A stretch of DNA of 64,000 nt from Litoreibacter janthinus. Lineage in GTDB: Bacteria > Pseudomonadota > Alphaproteobacteria > Rhodobacterales > Rhodobacteraceae. Positions 9,138 through 17,431 of the stretch are shown here, piece by piece. Position 1 is the stretch's first letter; each line of letters starts with the position of its first letter. The notes under the pieces were generated by a model. It had not been told where the DNA came from. It made no database searches and saw only the letters and a list, made by a program, of their open reading frames with translations. Both the position numbers and the translations under genes were made by a program. Location: positions 534,251 through 598,250 of the forward strand of contig NZ_FOYO01000001.1 of the NCBI RefSeq assembly GCF_900111945.1, given 5' to 3'.

Positions 9138-9155
9138 CCTAAAACCGGTTTTGGG
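9138..9155. promoter_or_regulatory. Near-perfect 18-bp palindrome between AraC-type gene and hydrolase
   Basis: CCT-AAAACCGGTTTT-GGG contains a perfect 12-bp palindrome (9141-9152) extended by two further GC pairs. It lies 53 bp upstream of the regulator start and 63 bp upstream of the hydrolase start, where an operator for both promoters would be expected. Confidence 0.5.
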
Positions 9156-9217
9156 ACGCTGATGTCTCACTTTTTTCGCATCACTGCTCCAGACGCATCA
9201 ACATCAGGAGCATCATA

Positions 9218-10237
9218 ATGAAACACCTCGCACTTCTCGCAGCTTTGAGCTTGGCCCCTACGCACGCTTTCGCTGAAACAAGCATCGGCATGGCTGACTT
9301 TACCTATGACGCCGCGCATCATGGCAAGCCGGTCTCCTCCGTCATCTGGTATCCCTCGAACGACGGGGGCACTGTGATCAGAGCGGCAGAGAACGCCGTA
9401 TTTTACGGAGTGGACGCACGGCAGGACGGCCTACTCTCGGACGGGGGCAAGCTGCCTGTGGTTGTGCTGTCCCACGGTCTTGGGGGAAACTGGCGGTCGC
9501 TTGCGTGGCTAGCCGAAGATTTGGCCGGTCAAGGCGCGCTCGTGATCTCCATAAATCACCCCGCCAGCTCGACCTTTGATTTTGACATGGCCGAGGGATT
9601 GAAACATTGGACTCGTGCGCGCGACATGTCCCGCGCGCTGGATAAGCTCATGGACGACCCGACATTCTCTGGTCGTATCGACACGAGCCGCATCATGGCG
9701 GCTGGGTTCTCATATGGCGGCTGGACAGCCCTATCGTTGGGTGGTGTTAAAGGCAATTTGGCGGGAGAGGCCGCAGAATGTGAAGCACAGGGTGAGGCCT
9801 CGACGCATTGTAGCGACCTCAAGAAGGCCGGCATCAGCTTTGGTGATCTGGACGCCGACATGTGGAACGCATCGTATAAGGACCAGCGGATCACCCACGT
9901 AGCGGCCATTGACCCCGCGTTGCATCACGGATTCACCAAAGCAAACGTTGCTGATTTGACGGCCGATACTTTGATGATCGGGTTAGGCGAAGGCAAAGAT
10001 CGGTTGGTCGCAACAGATTTTGACGCAAGTGGTTTTGTGGAAATCTTGCCGGATGCGAAAGTGGTAAGGATCGTGCCAGCATATCACTTCAGCTTGTTGC
10101 CGCTGTGCAAACCAGCAGGCGCAGCAATTCTGAAGGAAGAGAACGACGACCCGGTTTGCACTGATCCTGCGGGAGCTAAGCGGGCAGACATCCATGCTGA
10201 GGTTGCGTCTGCGATCAGTACGCAGTTGGGCCTATAA
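9218..10237 (+). CDS. Secreted alpha/beta hydrolase (dienelactone hydrolase / PAF-acetylhydrolase-like)
   Basis: A 339-residue protein with a clear signal peptide (MKHLALLAALSLAPTHAFA, cleavage after about residue 19). The hydrolase fold shows an oxyanion-hole loop, SHGLGGN (85-91), and a nucleophile elbow, GFSYGG (163-168, Ser165). A late His in PAYHFSLLPLC is a candidate for the catalytic triad. Cysteines late in the protein could form disulfides in the periplasm. Length and motifs resemble PAF-acetylhydrolase or dienelactone-hydrolase relatives that cleave esters or amides; the substrate is not known. CAGGAGCATCATA precedes the ATG. It is divergent from a membrane AraC-type regulator and convergent with leuD across a shared terminator. 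Confidence 0.85.
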   Translation: MKHLALLAALSLAPTHAFAETSIGMADFTYDAAHHGKPVSSVIWYPSNDGGTVIRAAENAVFYGVDARQDGLLSDGGKLPVVVLSHGLGGNWRSLAWLAEDLAGQGALVISINHPASSTFDFDMAEGLKHWTRARDMSRALDKLMDDPTFSGRIDTSRIMAAGFSYGGWTALSLGGVKGNLAGEAAECEAQGEASTHCSDLKKAGISFGDLDADMWNASYKDQRITHVAAIDPALHHGFTKANVADLTADTLMIGLGEGKDRLVATDFDASGFVEILPDAKVVRIVPAYHFSLLPLCKPAGAAILKEENDDPVCTDPAGAKRADIHAEVASAISTQLGL

Positions 10238-10245
10238 AACGAAAA

Positions 10246-10271
10246 CGGCCAGCTCATGTCAGAGCTGGCCG
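10246..10271. terminator. Bidirectional hairpin between hydrolase and leuD
   Basis: CGGCCAGCTC and GAGCTGGCCG form a 10-bp perfect stem around a 6-nt loop, between the convergent hydrolase (ends 10237) and leuD (ends 10294). A short A-rich stretch on the left serves as a U tract for the minus strand. Confidence 0.8.
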
Positions 10272-10293
10272 CATTCAGAATTGAGAAATAGAT

Positions 10294-10899
10294 TTAGACC
10301 CAAGGGCGCGCAGCGCTTGCTTGCGCCTCGAACGCGGCGACGCTGGCGCTCTTTTCAAGCGTGAGACCGATATCGTCGAGACCGTTCATCAGGCAATGCT
10401 TCTTGAAGCTATCCAACTCGAAGTTAAAAACCTCGCCGTCGGAGGTCGTAACGGTTTGCGCCTCAAGGTCGATCGACATGCGAGCATTAGCGCCTTTCTC
10501 TGCGTCTTTCATCAGCACATCGACTTGCTCCTGCGGCAGCACGATTGGCAAGATGCCATTCTTGAAGCAGTTGTTGTAGAAGATGTCAGCATAGCTAGGT
10601 GCGATCACGCAGCGGATACCAAAATCCTTGATCGCCCAAGGCGCATGCTCGCGAGAAGATCCGCAACCAAAATTGTCGCCGGCGACCAGAATTTCGGCTT
10701 CGCGGTATTGCGGCTTGTTCAGCACGAAACCCGGTATCTCGTTGCGGTCGTCGTCGTAGCGCATTTCGTCAAACAGGTTCACACCCAGCCCAGAACGTTT
10801 GATGGTCTTCAGGAACTGCTTCGGAATGATCATGTCGGTATCGACGTTGATCAATGGCATTGGTGCGGCGATGCCGGTGAGTGTTTCAAACTTGTCCAT
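10294..10899 (-). CDS. leuD: 3-isopropylmalate dehydratase small subunit
   Basis: LeuD pairs with LeuC to isomerise 2- to 3-isopropylmalate in leucine synthesis. The 201 residues match the normal length. Characteristic are [19 protein letters not shown] near the N-terminus, [16 protein letters not shown] (substrate-loop GSSREH), and [20 protein letters not shown]. The ATG at 10899 is preceded by AAGGAG at ideal spacing; a further 21 in-frame codons upstream are not part of the protein. It is separated from leuC by a membrane-protein gene on the opposite strand, so LeuC and LeuD are made from separate transcripts here. Confidence 0.97.
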   Translation of the reverse strand: MDKFETLTGIAAPMPLINVDTDMIIPKQFLKTIKRSGLGVNLFDEMRYDDDRNEIPGFVLNKPQYREAEILVAGDNFGCGSSREHAPWAIKDFGIRCVIAPSYADIFYNNCFKNGILPIVLPQEQVDVLMKDAEKGANARMSIDLEAQTVTTSDGEVFNFELDSFKKHCLMNGLDDIGLTLEKSASVAAFEAQASAARPWV

Positions 10900-10971
10900 G
10901 GTCGACTCCTTGCCAGACGGATCGAGCCCTTGTGCCAAAGCTCTATCGTCGATGCAAGGCAACCCGCATTT

Positions 10972-11001
10972 ATTTGATCCGTTGCTTGACTTGGATCAAA
11001 T
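10972..11001. promoter_or_regulatory. FNR-like box within a longer inverted repeat
   Basis: TTGAC-TTGG-ATCAA (10986-10999) matches the FNR/FnrL consensus TTGAT-N4-ATCAA at nine of ten positions. The same segment is the right arm of a perfect 9-bp inverted repeat, ATTTGATCC (10972-10980) and GGATCAAAT (10993-11001), with a 12-bp spacer. It lies 57-86 bp upstream of the membrane-protein start at 11058 and on the far side upstream of leuD. Confidence 0.5.
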
Positions 11002-11017
11002 CGGGGACGTTGCGAAT

Positions 11018-11043
11018 AACATATTCAGTAAATGCAATATGTT
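11018..11043. promoter_or_regulatory. AT-rich palindrome resembling SqrR/BigR-type ArsR operators
   Basis: AACATAT (11018-11024) and ATATGTT (11037-11043) are perfect inverted arms. The core ATATTC-N8-CAATAT differs by one base from the symmetric ATATTC-N8-GAATAT arrangement of persulfide-responsive SqrR/BigR regulators. It sits right before the ribosome binding site (TAGGAG) of the membrane protein at 11058, where binding would block transcription. Confidence 0.4.
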
Positions 11044-11057
11044 TAGGAGCTGAGTCT

Positions 11058-12269
11058 ATGTCGACACCTCAATCAGGGTCACGGCCAGTCTATGGGCCGC
11101 TTTACTTCCTAGCCTCTTTGGGGGCAGGGGGGCTTTCCGTGACATTCTTTCTGTATCTGATGTTCTGGGTTCCTCATGCAGGTCGCCCAGTGCCAATTTT
11201 TGAAGACATTGTTGCTGTTCTCTCTGGGGGCTCCGTTGCCGAGAAAGCTATGGTTTTTGTCGCGTGGGCAGGTATTGCCATTTTCGTCGCCTTGATGGTT
11301 CAGATGATGATCTGGAACCTGCGTGAGATGGGGCAGTTCAAGAAAAGCGCCGCCTTCAAAGCGCTTCACGCCGGCAACGCGGAGGCCCAGATGATGGCGA
11401 TTCCGCTGGCCTTGGCAATGTTGGTCAATGGCGGCTTTATCCTTGGCTTGGTTTTCGTGCCGGGCTTGTGGGGTGTCGTCGAATACCTGTTCCCGCTGGC
11501 ATTGCTGACCTTCGCGGCAATCGGCGCATATGGCCTTCGTCTTTACGGAAAGTTCCTTGGCCGCATTCTAACGTCGGGTGGATTCGAAAACTCCAAGAAC
11601 AACTCCTTCGCGCAGGTCCTGCCCGGTTTCGCCTTCGCGATGATTGGCGTCGGTATGGCCGCGCCCGCAGCTATGAGCATGAATCCCACGACGGTTGGCG
11701 TTAGCTTGGTGGTTTCTTCGTTCTTCATCATCATCGCCGCACTCATTTCGGGTGTAGCAATGATCTTGGGCCTCCATTCCATGATGGATCACGGCGCACA
11801 TGAGGATTCTGCTCCAACCCTGTTGATTGGCATTCCACTGCTTACAGTTATCGGGATTGCTCTGATGCGCCAAGCGCATGGCCTGCATGTTCACTTCGGC
11901 GCGCATGGAGCCGACGTAGATAGCTTCAACCTGCTGACCCCGATCGTGATGGTGCAGTTTGCCTTTGCCCTATTCGGCATCGTGGTGCTTCGCGCTCAGG
12001 GCTATTTCTCCAAGTATGTCACCGGGGCTCATCTATCCCCAGGTAGCTACGCGCTGATCTGCCCGGGTGTCGCAATGTCGGTGATGTTGCAATTCTACGT
12101 AAACAAGGGGCTCGTTGGTATGGGATTGGTTGCAAAATTCTCGACCGCTTACTGGTTGCTCAGTGCGCCCGCTCTTGTCCTTCAGTTCGCAACGATCGCT
12201 TTACTGGTGATCCTGAACGCCAAGCACTTCAAGCGCGGAGCTAAACCAATCGCGGTACAGGCGGCCTGA
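11058..12269 (+). CDS. Polytopic membrane protein (possibly TsoY-like / TDT-like transporter)
   Basis: A 403-residue protein with about ten hydrophobic helices and few charged loops, resembling the tellurite-resistance/dicarboxylate transporter (TDT) fold by helix number. It also resembles, as I recall it, the Rhodobacterales TsoY family of (seleno)proteins; that label is uncertain. A His-rich stretch (GLHSMMDHGAHEDS, then HGLHVHFGAHGADVD) lies between late helices and could bind a metal or ligand. The start is ATG 11058 (MSTPQSGSRP), with TAGGAG upstream. The larger open frame begins earlier but overlaps leuD antisense. An FNR-like box and an SqrR/BigR-like palindrome lie in front, pointing to oxygen or sulfur control. 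Confidence 0.7.
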   Translation: MSTPQSGSRPVYGPLYFLASLGAGGLSVTFFLYLMFWVPHAGRPVPIFEDIVAVLSGGSVAEKAMVFVAWAGIAIFVALMVQMMIWNLREMGQFKKSAAFKALHAGNAEAQMMAIPLALAMLVNGGFILGLVFVPGLWGVVEYLFPLALLTFAAIGAYGLRLYGKFLGRILTSGGFENSKNNSFAQVLPGFAFAMIGVGMAAPAAMSMNPTTVGVSLVVSSFFIIIAALISGVAMILGLHSMMDHGAHEDSAPTLLIGIPLLTVIGIALMRQAHGLHVHFGAHGADVDSFNLLTPIVMVQFAFALFGIVVLRAQGYFSKYVTGAHLSPGSYALICPGVAMSVMLQFYVNKGLVGMGLVAKFSTAYWLLSAPALVLQFATIALLVILNAKHFKRGAKPIAVQAA

Positions 12270-12286
12270 GCTGAACTACAGTTATG

Positions 12287-12324
12287 AAAAAGCCCGGCAC
12301 ATTGTCCTGCGCCGGGCTTTTTTT
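12287..12324. terminator. Bidirectional rho-independent terminator
   Basis: AAAAAGCCCGGC (12287-12298) pairs with GCCGGGCTTTTTT (from 12311) around a 12-nt loop. There are A runs on the left and T runs on the right, so it can terminate both the membrane-protein gene (ends 12269) and leuC (ends 12344). Confidence 0.9.
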
Positions 12325-12343
12325 CTTCTGATCCGAGGCGAAG

Positions 12344-13750
12344 CTACATCACCTCGCGCACATCCGTCAGGTGACCTGATATCGCGGCAGCAGCTGCCAT
12401 AGCGGGTGACAGCAAGTGGGTGCGTCCACCACGGCCTTGGCGGCCCTCGAAATTCCGGTTGGAGGTTGCGGCACAGCGCTCGCCCGGGGCCAATTGATCA
12501 GGGTTCATCGCCAAGCACATGGAGCAACCCGCCAGACGCCACTCGAAACCGGCATCCTGAAAGATCTGCGCCAGCCCTTCTTCTTCGGCTTGCGCACGGA
12601 CCAAACCAGAGCCCGGAACGACCATTGCTCGCATACCGTCTTTGATCTTCTTGCCCTTCAGAATAGCCGCTGCAGCACGCAGGTCTTCGATCCGGCCATT
12701 CGTGCAGGAGCCGATGAAGACCGTGTCGATCTTGATCTCGGACAGAGGTGTACCCGGGGTGAGACCCATGTAATCAAGGGACCGCTGAACCGCCTCGACC
12801 TTACCGCCCTTAAAGTCGGATGGCGACGGGACGACAGCAGTGATCGGCAGGACGTCTTCGGGCGAGGTGCCCCAGGTGACGGACGGCGCGATGTCTTCGC
12901 CCTTAAGCGTGATGACCTTGTCGAAATGCGCACCTTCGTCGGTAAAGAGTGTTTTCCAGTAGGCAACGGCGGCTTCCCACTCAGCACCTTTAGGCGCGTG
13001 TGGGCGGCCCATGCAGTATTCGAAGGTTTTTTCATCCGGCGCGATCAGACCGGCGCGTGCGCCGCCTTCAATCGCCATGTTGCAGACGGTCATGCGACCT
13101 TCCATCGACAAATCGCGGATCGCTTCACCGCAATACTCGATGACATAGCCAGTTCCGCCAGCGGTACCAGTCACGCCAATCACCGACATGGTGATGTCCT
13201 TGGCGGTCACACCGGGCTTCAGCTTTCCGGTGATTTCGACCTTCATATTCAGCGATTTCTTCTGGATCAGCGTTTGTGTCGCCAGAACATGCTCGACTTC
13301 CGATGTGCCGATGCCATGCGCAAGCGAGCCAAACGCGCCGTGTGTCGCGGTGTGACTGTCGCCGCAAACCACTGTCATGCCCGGAAGTGTCCAGCCCTGC
13401 TCGGGGCCAACGATGTGCACGATCCCCTGACGCACGTCGGACACCGGGTAGTAGTGCAGGCCGAATTCTTTGGCGTTCTTGTCGAGGGCTTCGACCTGAA
13501 TACGGCTATCTTCGGTCATGGTTTTCGCGTTGGCGCGATCCAGCGTTGTTGGCACGTTGTGGTCTGGAACAGCGATGGTTTTATCCGGAGCATGAACAGT
13601 GCGTCCCGCCATGCGCAGACCTTCAAAGGCCTGCGGGCTGGTCACTTCGTGGACAAGGTGGCGGTCAATATAAAGAAGGCACGTGCCATCTTCTGCCTCA
13701 TGGGCAAGATGAGCATCCCAGATTTTGTCGTAGAGCGTCTTGGGGGACAT
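12344..13750 (-). CDS. leuC: 3-isopropylmalate dehydratase large subunit
   Basis: LeuC carries the [4Fe-4S] cluster of isopropylmalate isomerase. The 468 residues are the expected length. Visible cluster cysteines are in [14 protein letters not shown] and [12 protein letters not shown]. The N-terminal [16 protein letters not shown] and [21 protein letters not shown] are family signatures. The ATG at 13750 is preceded by GAGAGGACC. The 239 bp up to the divergent MscS gene show no convincing leader peptide or leucine-codon attenuator. Confidence 0.98.
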   Translation of the reverse strand: MSPKTLYDKIWDAHLAHEAEDGTCLLYIDRHLVHEVTSPQAFEGLRMAGRTVHAPDKTIAVPDHNVPTTLDRANAKTMTEDSRIQVEALDKNAKEFGLHYYPVSDVRQGIVHIVGPEQGWTLPGMTVVCGDSHTATHGAFGSLAHGIGTSEVEHVLATQTLIQKKSLNMKVEITGKLKPGVTAKDITMSVIGVTGTAGGTGYVIEYCGEAIRDLSMEGRMTVCNMAIEGGARAGLIAPDEKTFEYCMGRPHAPKGAEWEAAVAYWKTLFTDEGAHFDKVITLKGEDIAPSVTWGTSPEDVLPITAVVPSPSDFKGGKVEAVQRSLDYMGLTPGTPLSEIKIDTVFIGSCTNGRIEDLRAAAAILKGKKIKDGMRAMVVPGSGLVRAQAEEEGLAQIFQDAGFEWRLAGCSMCLAMNPDQLAPGERCAATSNRNFEGRQGRGGRTHLLSPAMAAAAAISGHLTDVREVM

Positions 13751-13989
13751 GATGGTCCTCTCCCGTGTTTGGTGATTTGAAAATTTGACAGGGAACGGGC
13801 GCTTATAGGTACGCGATCACTGAAAAGGTCGCGCCGTAAAAGCGTTCGCGCAGCCGAGCGCGGTCGTCGATGTCAAATACAAGCGTCATGGAACAAGCAG
13901 ATACACCTGCGCGTTGAGTCTCGCAAGGTCCAGAGCTTGCGGGTTGGCATCGCACATGCAAGGATTCGGAAAGCCACAAAGGGAGCAGC

Positions 13990-15417
13990 ATGGCAAACCA
14001 CGACGGCATAGGCGAAGCAAATCACCAATCAATTGAAAGTGCAGCACCGCCTGTCGCTTCACCAGAGTTGAATACGCTCCGCAGCCTCGTCCCCGAAACA
14101 GCAGCGCAACCTGTCACAGATTTGGTAGATCTGGGCCAATCCCTGCTTGGACAAGCCGAAGCGTTTGCATCTTCGATGCTGCGCCCGTGGAACGCCTATC
14201 AGCTGGGGATCGCACTGTCTCTATGGATAGTCGCGCACCTCCTACGCACCTTACTTGGTCCTCCGATCCGCAATTGGATGGGCACGCGCGAAGGATGGCC
14301 AAAATGGCGTATGCGCATCCTTGTGGTCGTGCACCAAAGGCTCAGACCGATATTCTTCGTAGCGTTGCTTTGGATAGCCGTCGCGATCATGCGCGAGGCC
14401 ACGTGGCCAAGCCGATCCTACATTCTCGGGATTATCGCGACCTTGGCCACGGCGTGGATCGTGGTCGTGTTTGCGACACGTTTGATCCGATCCACTTTCT
14501 TGCGACGGGTCGTGCGCTATGGCGCATGGACCTATGTTACCCTTCATGTACTTGGCCTGACCAACGACGCCGCTGTGCTGTTAGACAGGGCCGCGCTTGA
14601 GGCTGGCGAGTTCCGTATTTCGCTGCTGCTGGTCGTCCAAGCCGTAGTCATTTTGGGTGTGCTCATCGCCCTTGCCCGCTTCTTTACCACCACAACATCA
14701 AAACGCATTCAGTCGAACGAGGACATTTCACCGTCGATGCGTGTTCTGATTGTCAAAGTCCTGCAGATCGGGTTCTACGGAATCGCATTCTACATTGGCG
14801 TGAAGGCCATTGGTATCGACCTGACCGGTCTAGCAGTTCTGTCCGGTGCCATCGGCGTCGGCCTTGGTTTCGGTCTTCAAAAAGTTGTCTCGAACCTTGT
14901 CTCAGGCGTCATCATTCTACTCGACAAGTCGATCAAGCCCGGTGACGTGATTTCGCTGGGCGAGACATTTGGCTGGATCAACACGCTGGGTGCTCGCTAC
15001 GCTTCGGTCGTCACCCGCGACGGCAAGGAATACCTAATTCCAAACGAAGACCTGATTACCAATCAGGTGGTGAACTGGTCGCATTCAAACGACTTCGTGC
15101 GGCTGGATATCTATTTTGGCACCGCCTATGGCGACGACCCGCATGAAGTCCGGCGCCTAGCGATCGACGCCGCAAAGAACGTCGACCGCGTCTTGTCCTT
15201 CAAAGCCCCCGTTTGCCATATCGTTGGCTTTGGCGACAGTTCCGTGGACTACATTCTGAGATTTTGGATTCGCGACCCCACACAGGGTCTGACCAACATC
15301 CGTGGGAACGTCTATCTCGCGCTTTGGGACACTTTCAAAGAGCACAATATTTCCATTCCGTTCCCACAGCGGGAGGTCAAACTCCTCGAAACTGAGACCA
15401 CAATTGGCCCAGACTGA
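13990..15417 (+). CDS. Mechanosensitive ion channel, MscS family
   Basis: A 475-residue inner-membrane channel. After a soluble N-terminus of about 65 residues come several helices (about 70-90, 115-135, 140-165, 205-230 and 250-275), then the pore helix LAVLSGAIGVGLGFGLQKVV with the alternating Gly/Ala pattern of TM3, and LVSGVIILLDKSIKPGD opening the beta domain. The C-terminal cytoplasmic domain continues with LIPNEDLITNQVVNWS and ends with FPQREVKLLE. It is larger than E. coli MscS, with extra N-terminal helices like other long MscS homologues. The start is ATG 13990, with GGGAGCAGC upstream. Its stop overlaps the proposed start of the amidase gene by 14 nt, so the two are probably coupled. 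Confidence 0.93.
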   Translation: MANHDGIGEANHQSIESAAPPVASPELNTLRSLVPETAAQPVTDLVDLGQSLLGQAEAFASSMLRPWNAYQLGIALSLWIVAHLLRTLLGPPIRNWMGTREGWPKWRMRILVVVHQRLRPIFFVALLWIAVAIMREATWPSRSYILGIIATLATAWIVVVFATRLIRSTFLRRVVRYGAWTYVTLHVLGLTNDAAVLLDRAALEAGEFRISLLLVVQAVVILGVLIALARFFTTTTSKRIQSNEDISPSMRVLIVKVLQIGFYGIAFYIGVKAIGIDLTGLAVLSGAIGVGLGFGLQKVVSNLVSGVIILLDKSIKPGDVISLGETFGWINTLGARYASVVTRDGKEYLIPNEDLITNQVVNWSHSNDFVRLDIYFGTAYGDDPHEVRRLAIDAAKNVDRVLSFKAPVCHIVGFGDSSVDYILRFWIRDPTQGLTNIRGNVYLALWDTFKEHNISIPFPQREVKLLETETTIGPD

Positions 15418-16792
15418 CCTGCTAGATCAAAGCGCCACAGCGCAGATCGCAGCGATGCGTTCGGGTGAGGTTTCTGCGCCAGAATTGATGTCAGCGACCT
15501 TGGAGCGGATCGAAGACCGCAACGCCAAGATCAACGCAATCGTAGCCCTTCAAGACCGCGATGCGCTGATGGCCGAAGCTGCAACTCGCAAAGATGGGCC
15601 ATTGGCTGGCTTGCCGTTCGCCGTCAAGGATTTGGCGGAAACAAAAAGGATCACGACCAGCTTCGGCTCCCCGATCTTCAAGGACTTCAGCCCGCCAGCG
15701 GATAGCCCGATGGTCGCGGCGCTTCGGGCCGCCGGTGCTGTGATCATCGGCAAGACTAACACGCCAGAATTCGGACTTGGGTCACATAGCTACAACCCCG
15801 TCTACGGGGTAACTAGAAACCCCTATGACACATCGCGCTCTGCGGGCGGCTCGTCTGGAGGGGCTGGGTCAGCATTGGCAGCTCGAATGGTCGCTCTGGC
15901 CGACGGGTCGGACATGATGGGGTCCCTACGAAACCCGGCCGGATGGAACAACGTCTTCGGCTTCCGTCCATCCTATGGGTTGGTTGCAAATAGTGGCCCG
16001 ATGGAGAGCTTCCTTAATCAGTTGTCGACCAACGGCCCTATGGCGCGTCATATGGAAGACCTAGAACTACTGCTAAAACTACAATCCTCCTTCGATCCAG
16101 CGCACCCCCACTCCTCCGGCCCTTATCAAGATCAAGTGACTGTCAAACCAATGCGTATAGGATGGCTTGGCGACTGGGGCGGTGCCTATCCGATGGAGGG
16201 CGGAATCTTGGAGCTATGCGAAGGCGGGCTTAGGACGCTTGAGGACATCGGCCACGAAGTTGTCGCGCAAGATCCACCCTTTTCAGCAGAAGCGCTTTGG
16301 AAATCCTGGATCACGCTACGAAGCTGGTCTGTCGCTGAAAAGCTGGGAAAACACTATAATGATCCAGAAAAACAGAGCCTACTTAAGCCCGAGGCCATTT
16401 GGGAAATCGAGCGCGGCCAGTCCTTGTCAGCCCATGAGGTATTTCAGGCGAGTGAGATCCGTTCTGCATGGTTCCGCCGGACAACAGCGATGAGCGTCGA
16501 CATTTTGGCGCTGCCAGTGGCACAAATGTTTCCGTTCCCGGCCGAATGGACATGGCCAAAGGAAATCGCGGGGGTCACGATGGACACCTATCATCGTTGG
16601 ATGGAAGTTGTGATACCTGCGTCCTTGACGGGTCTTCCCGCACTTTCGATCCCAGTAGGTTTCGGCCCAAACGGAACACCGATGGGAATGCAACTCATTG
16701 CACATCGCGGCCAAGACGCAACTGTGCTGGCGTTGGGCCGTGCCTATGAGCGCGCCACAGACTGGATCAGTCAGCAGCCCCTTTGTAAATGA
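15404..16792 (+). CDS. Amidase (amidase-signature family)
   Basis: Amidase-signature hydrolase cutting an unidentified amide. The catalytic Lys is in PFAVKDLAETK, the cis-Ser in SAGGSSGGAGSALAA, and the nucleophile Ser in DMMGSLRNPAGWNNVFGFRPS; all three are present. The final third is the family Tyr/hydrophobic C-terminal region. The start is uncertain: the frame is open well upstream inside the mscS gene. TTG at 15404 gives LAQTDLLDQSATAQ, close to the usual N-terminus, and a 14-nt overlap with the mscS stop; length is then 462 residues, normal for the family. The ribosome binding site is weak (CTGAG), suggesting translational coupling. Confidence 0.85.
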   Translation: MAQTDLLDQSATAQIAAMRSGEVSAPELMSATLERIEDRNAKINAIVALQDRDALMAEAATRKDGPLAGLPFAVKDLAETKRITTSFGSPIFKDFSPPADSPMVAALRAAGAVIIGKTNTPEFGLGSHSYNPVYGVTRNPYDTSRSAGGSSGGAGSALAARMVALADGSDMMGSLRNPAGWNNVFGFRPSYGLVANSGPMESFLNQLSTNGPMARHMEDLELLLKLQSSFDPAHPHSSGPYQDQVTVKPMRIGWLGDWGGAYPMEGGILELCEGGLRTLEDIGHEVVAQDPPFSAEALWKSWITLRSWSVAEKLGKHYNDPEKQSLLKPEAIWEIERGQSLSAHEVFQASEIRSAWFRRTTAMSVDILALPVAQMFPFPAEWTWPKEIAGVTMDTYHRWMEVVIPASLTGLPALSIPVGFGPNGTPMGMQLIAHRGQDATVLALGRAYERATDWISQQPLCK

Positions 16793-16794
16793 AA

Positions 16795-16816
16795 ACGGCG
16801 GCCCTGAGGCCGCCGT
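16795..16816. terminator. Hairpin terminator between amidase and cytochrome c2
   Basis: ACGGCGGCC and GGCCGCCGT form a 9-bp perfect stem around the loop CTGA between the convergent amidase (ends 16792) and cytochrome gene (ends 16839). No long T run follows, so strength is uncertain. Confidence 0.7.
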
Positions 16817-16838
16817 CTCTAATTGCCTATAAGACTGA

Positions 16839-17258
16839 TCAGCTTTCTGGGCTGACAGACACCAGATAGGCCCAGATGTTTGCTGCGTCGTCAGCGTCTC
16901 TCAGTTTGAAAGACATCTTCGATTTCGCAGAAGAATCATCCAGCTTTTCTTTGAGCCAAGCCTTGGGGTCCGCAACGTAGGCCACGAACTCTGCCTCGTC
17001 CCATGCCAGTCCGGTTTCACCGACAGCAGCCAGCGAGTTGCCATACCTGAAGTCGCCGACACCAGCGACCCGGCCGGGCAAGCCAAACAAGTTCGGGCCG
17101 GTTTTGCCGCCTTTTACGATCGTGTTGTCGCCGTCGACGATCATGTGGCACGACTTGCACTTCTTGAATTCTTTTTCGCCTTCAGCGGCGTCCCCTTCGG
17201 CGAATGCTGGCGCGGCCAGAAGGGCGGTTGTCATTGCGGCAATGGCTGCAATTTTCAT
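16839..17258 (-). CDS. cycA: Cytochrome c2 (class I c-type cytochrome)
   Basis: A periplasmic electron carrier, by family knowledge between cytochrome bc1 and terminal oxidases (or a reaction centre). The 139-residue precursor has a signal peptide MKIAAIAAMTTALLAAPAFA (1-20), then heme motif CKSCH (C34, C37, His38). The axial Met is in KSKMSFKL. The insertions and phrases KGGKTGPNLFGLPGR and AWLKEKLDD match Rhodobacter cytochrome c2. The ATG at 17258 is preceded by AAAGGGAGC. It is convergent with the amidase across a hairpin. No photosynthesis genes lie nearby, so a respiratory role is the safer reading. Confidence 0.93.
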   Translation of the reverse strand: MKIAAIAAMTTALLAAPAFAEGDAAEGEKEFKKCKSCHMIVDGDNTIVKGGKTGPNLFGLPGRVAGVGDFRYGNSLAAVGETGLAWDEAEFVAYVADPKAWLKEKLDDSSAKSKMSFKLRDADDAANIWAYLVSVSPES

Positions 17259-17293
17259 GAGCTGAGCTCCCTTTCGTGAATCTAGTTCAAGTA

Positions 17294-17318
17294 TATTAGA
17301 CAGTTACGTAAGCTAATA
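17294..17318. promoter_or_regulatory. Nested palindromes upstream of cytochrome c2
   Basis: TATTAG (17294-17299) and CTAATA (17313-17318) are inverted arms around a perfect TTACGTAA palindrome (17304-17311). The segment is AT-rich and 36-60 bp upstream of the cytochrome c2 start, suiting a promoter with an operator. The regulator is unknown, and the two palindromes do not share a centre. Confidence 0.3.
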
Positions 17319-17431
17319 CTGCGAAAAACTAGAAACTTTTGTGTGAGCGGGTCAATTTGACGCCATCTCGCCAAAGCGAACGAGTTCGGCTAGGACGAAG
17401 TCAGACACCAAATCGAACGGAGACTCTCAGA

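Noticed and set aside
12416-13780. Long plus-strand frame opposite leuC
   Set aside because: It is antisense to a well-supported leuC and has no domain resemblance.
13803-14009. Possible leucine leader peptide upstream of leuC
   Set aside because: Few Leu codons, no ribosome binding site and no attenuator hairpins with a T run.
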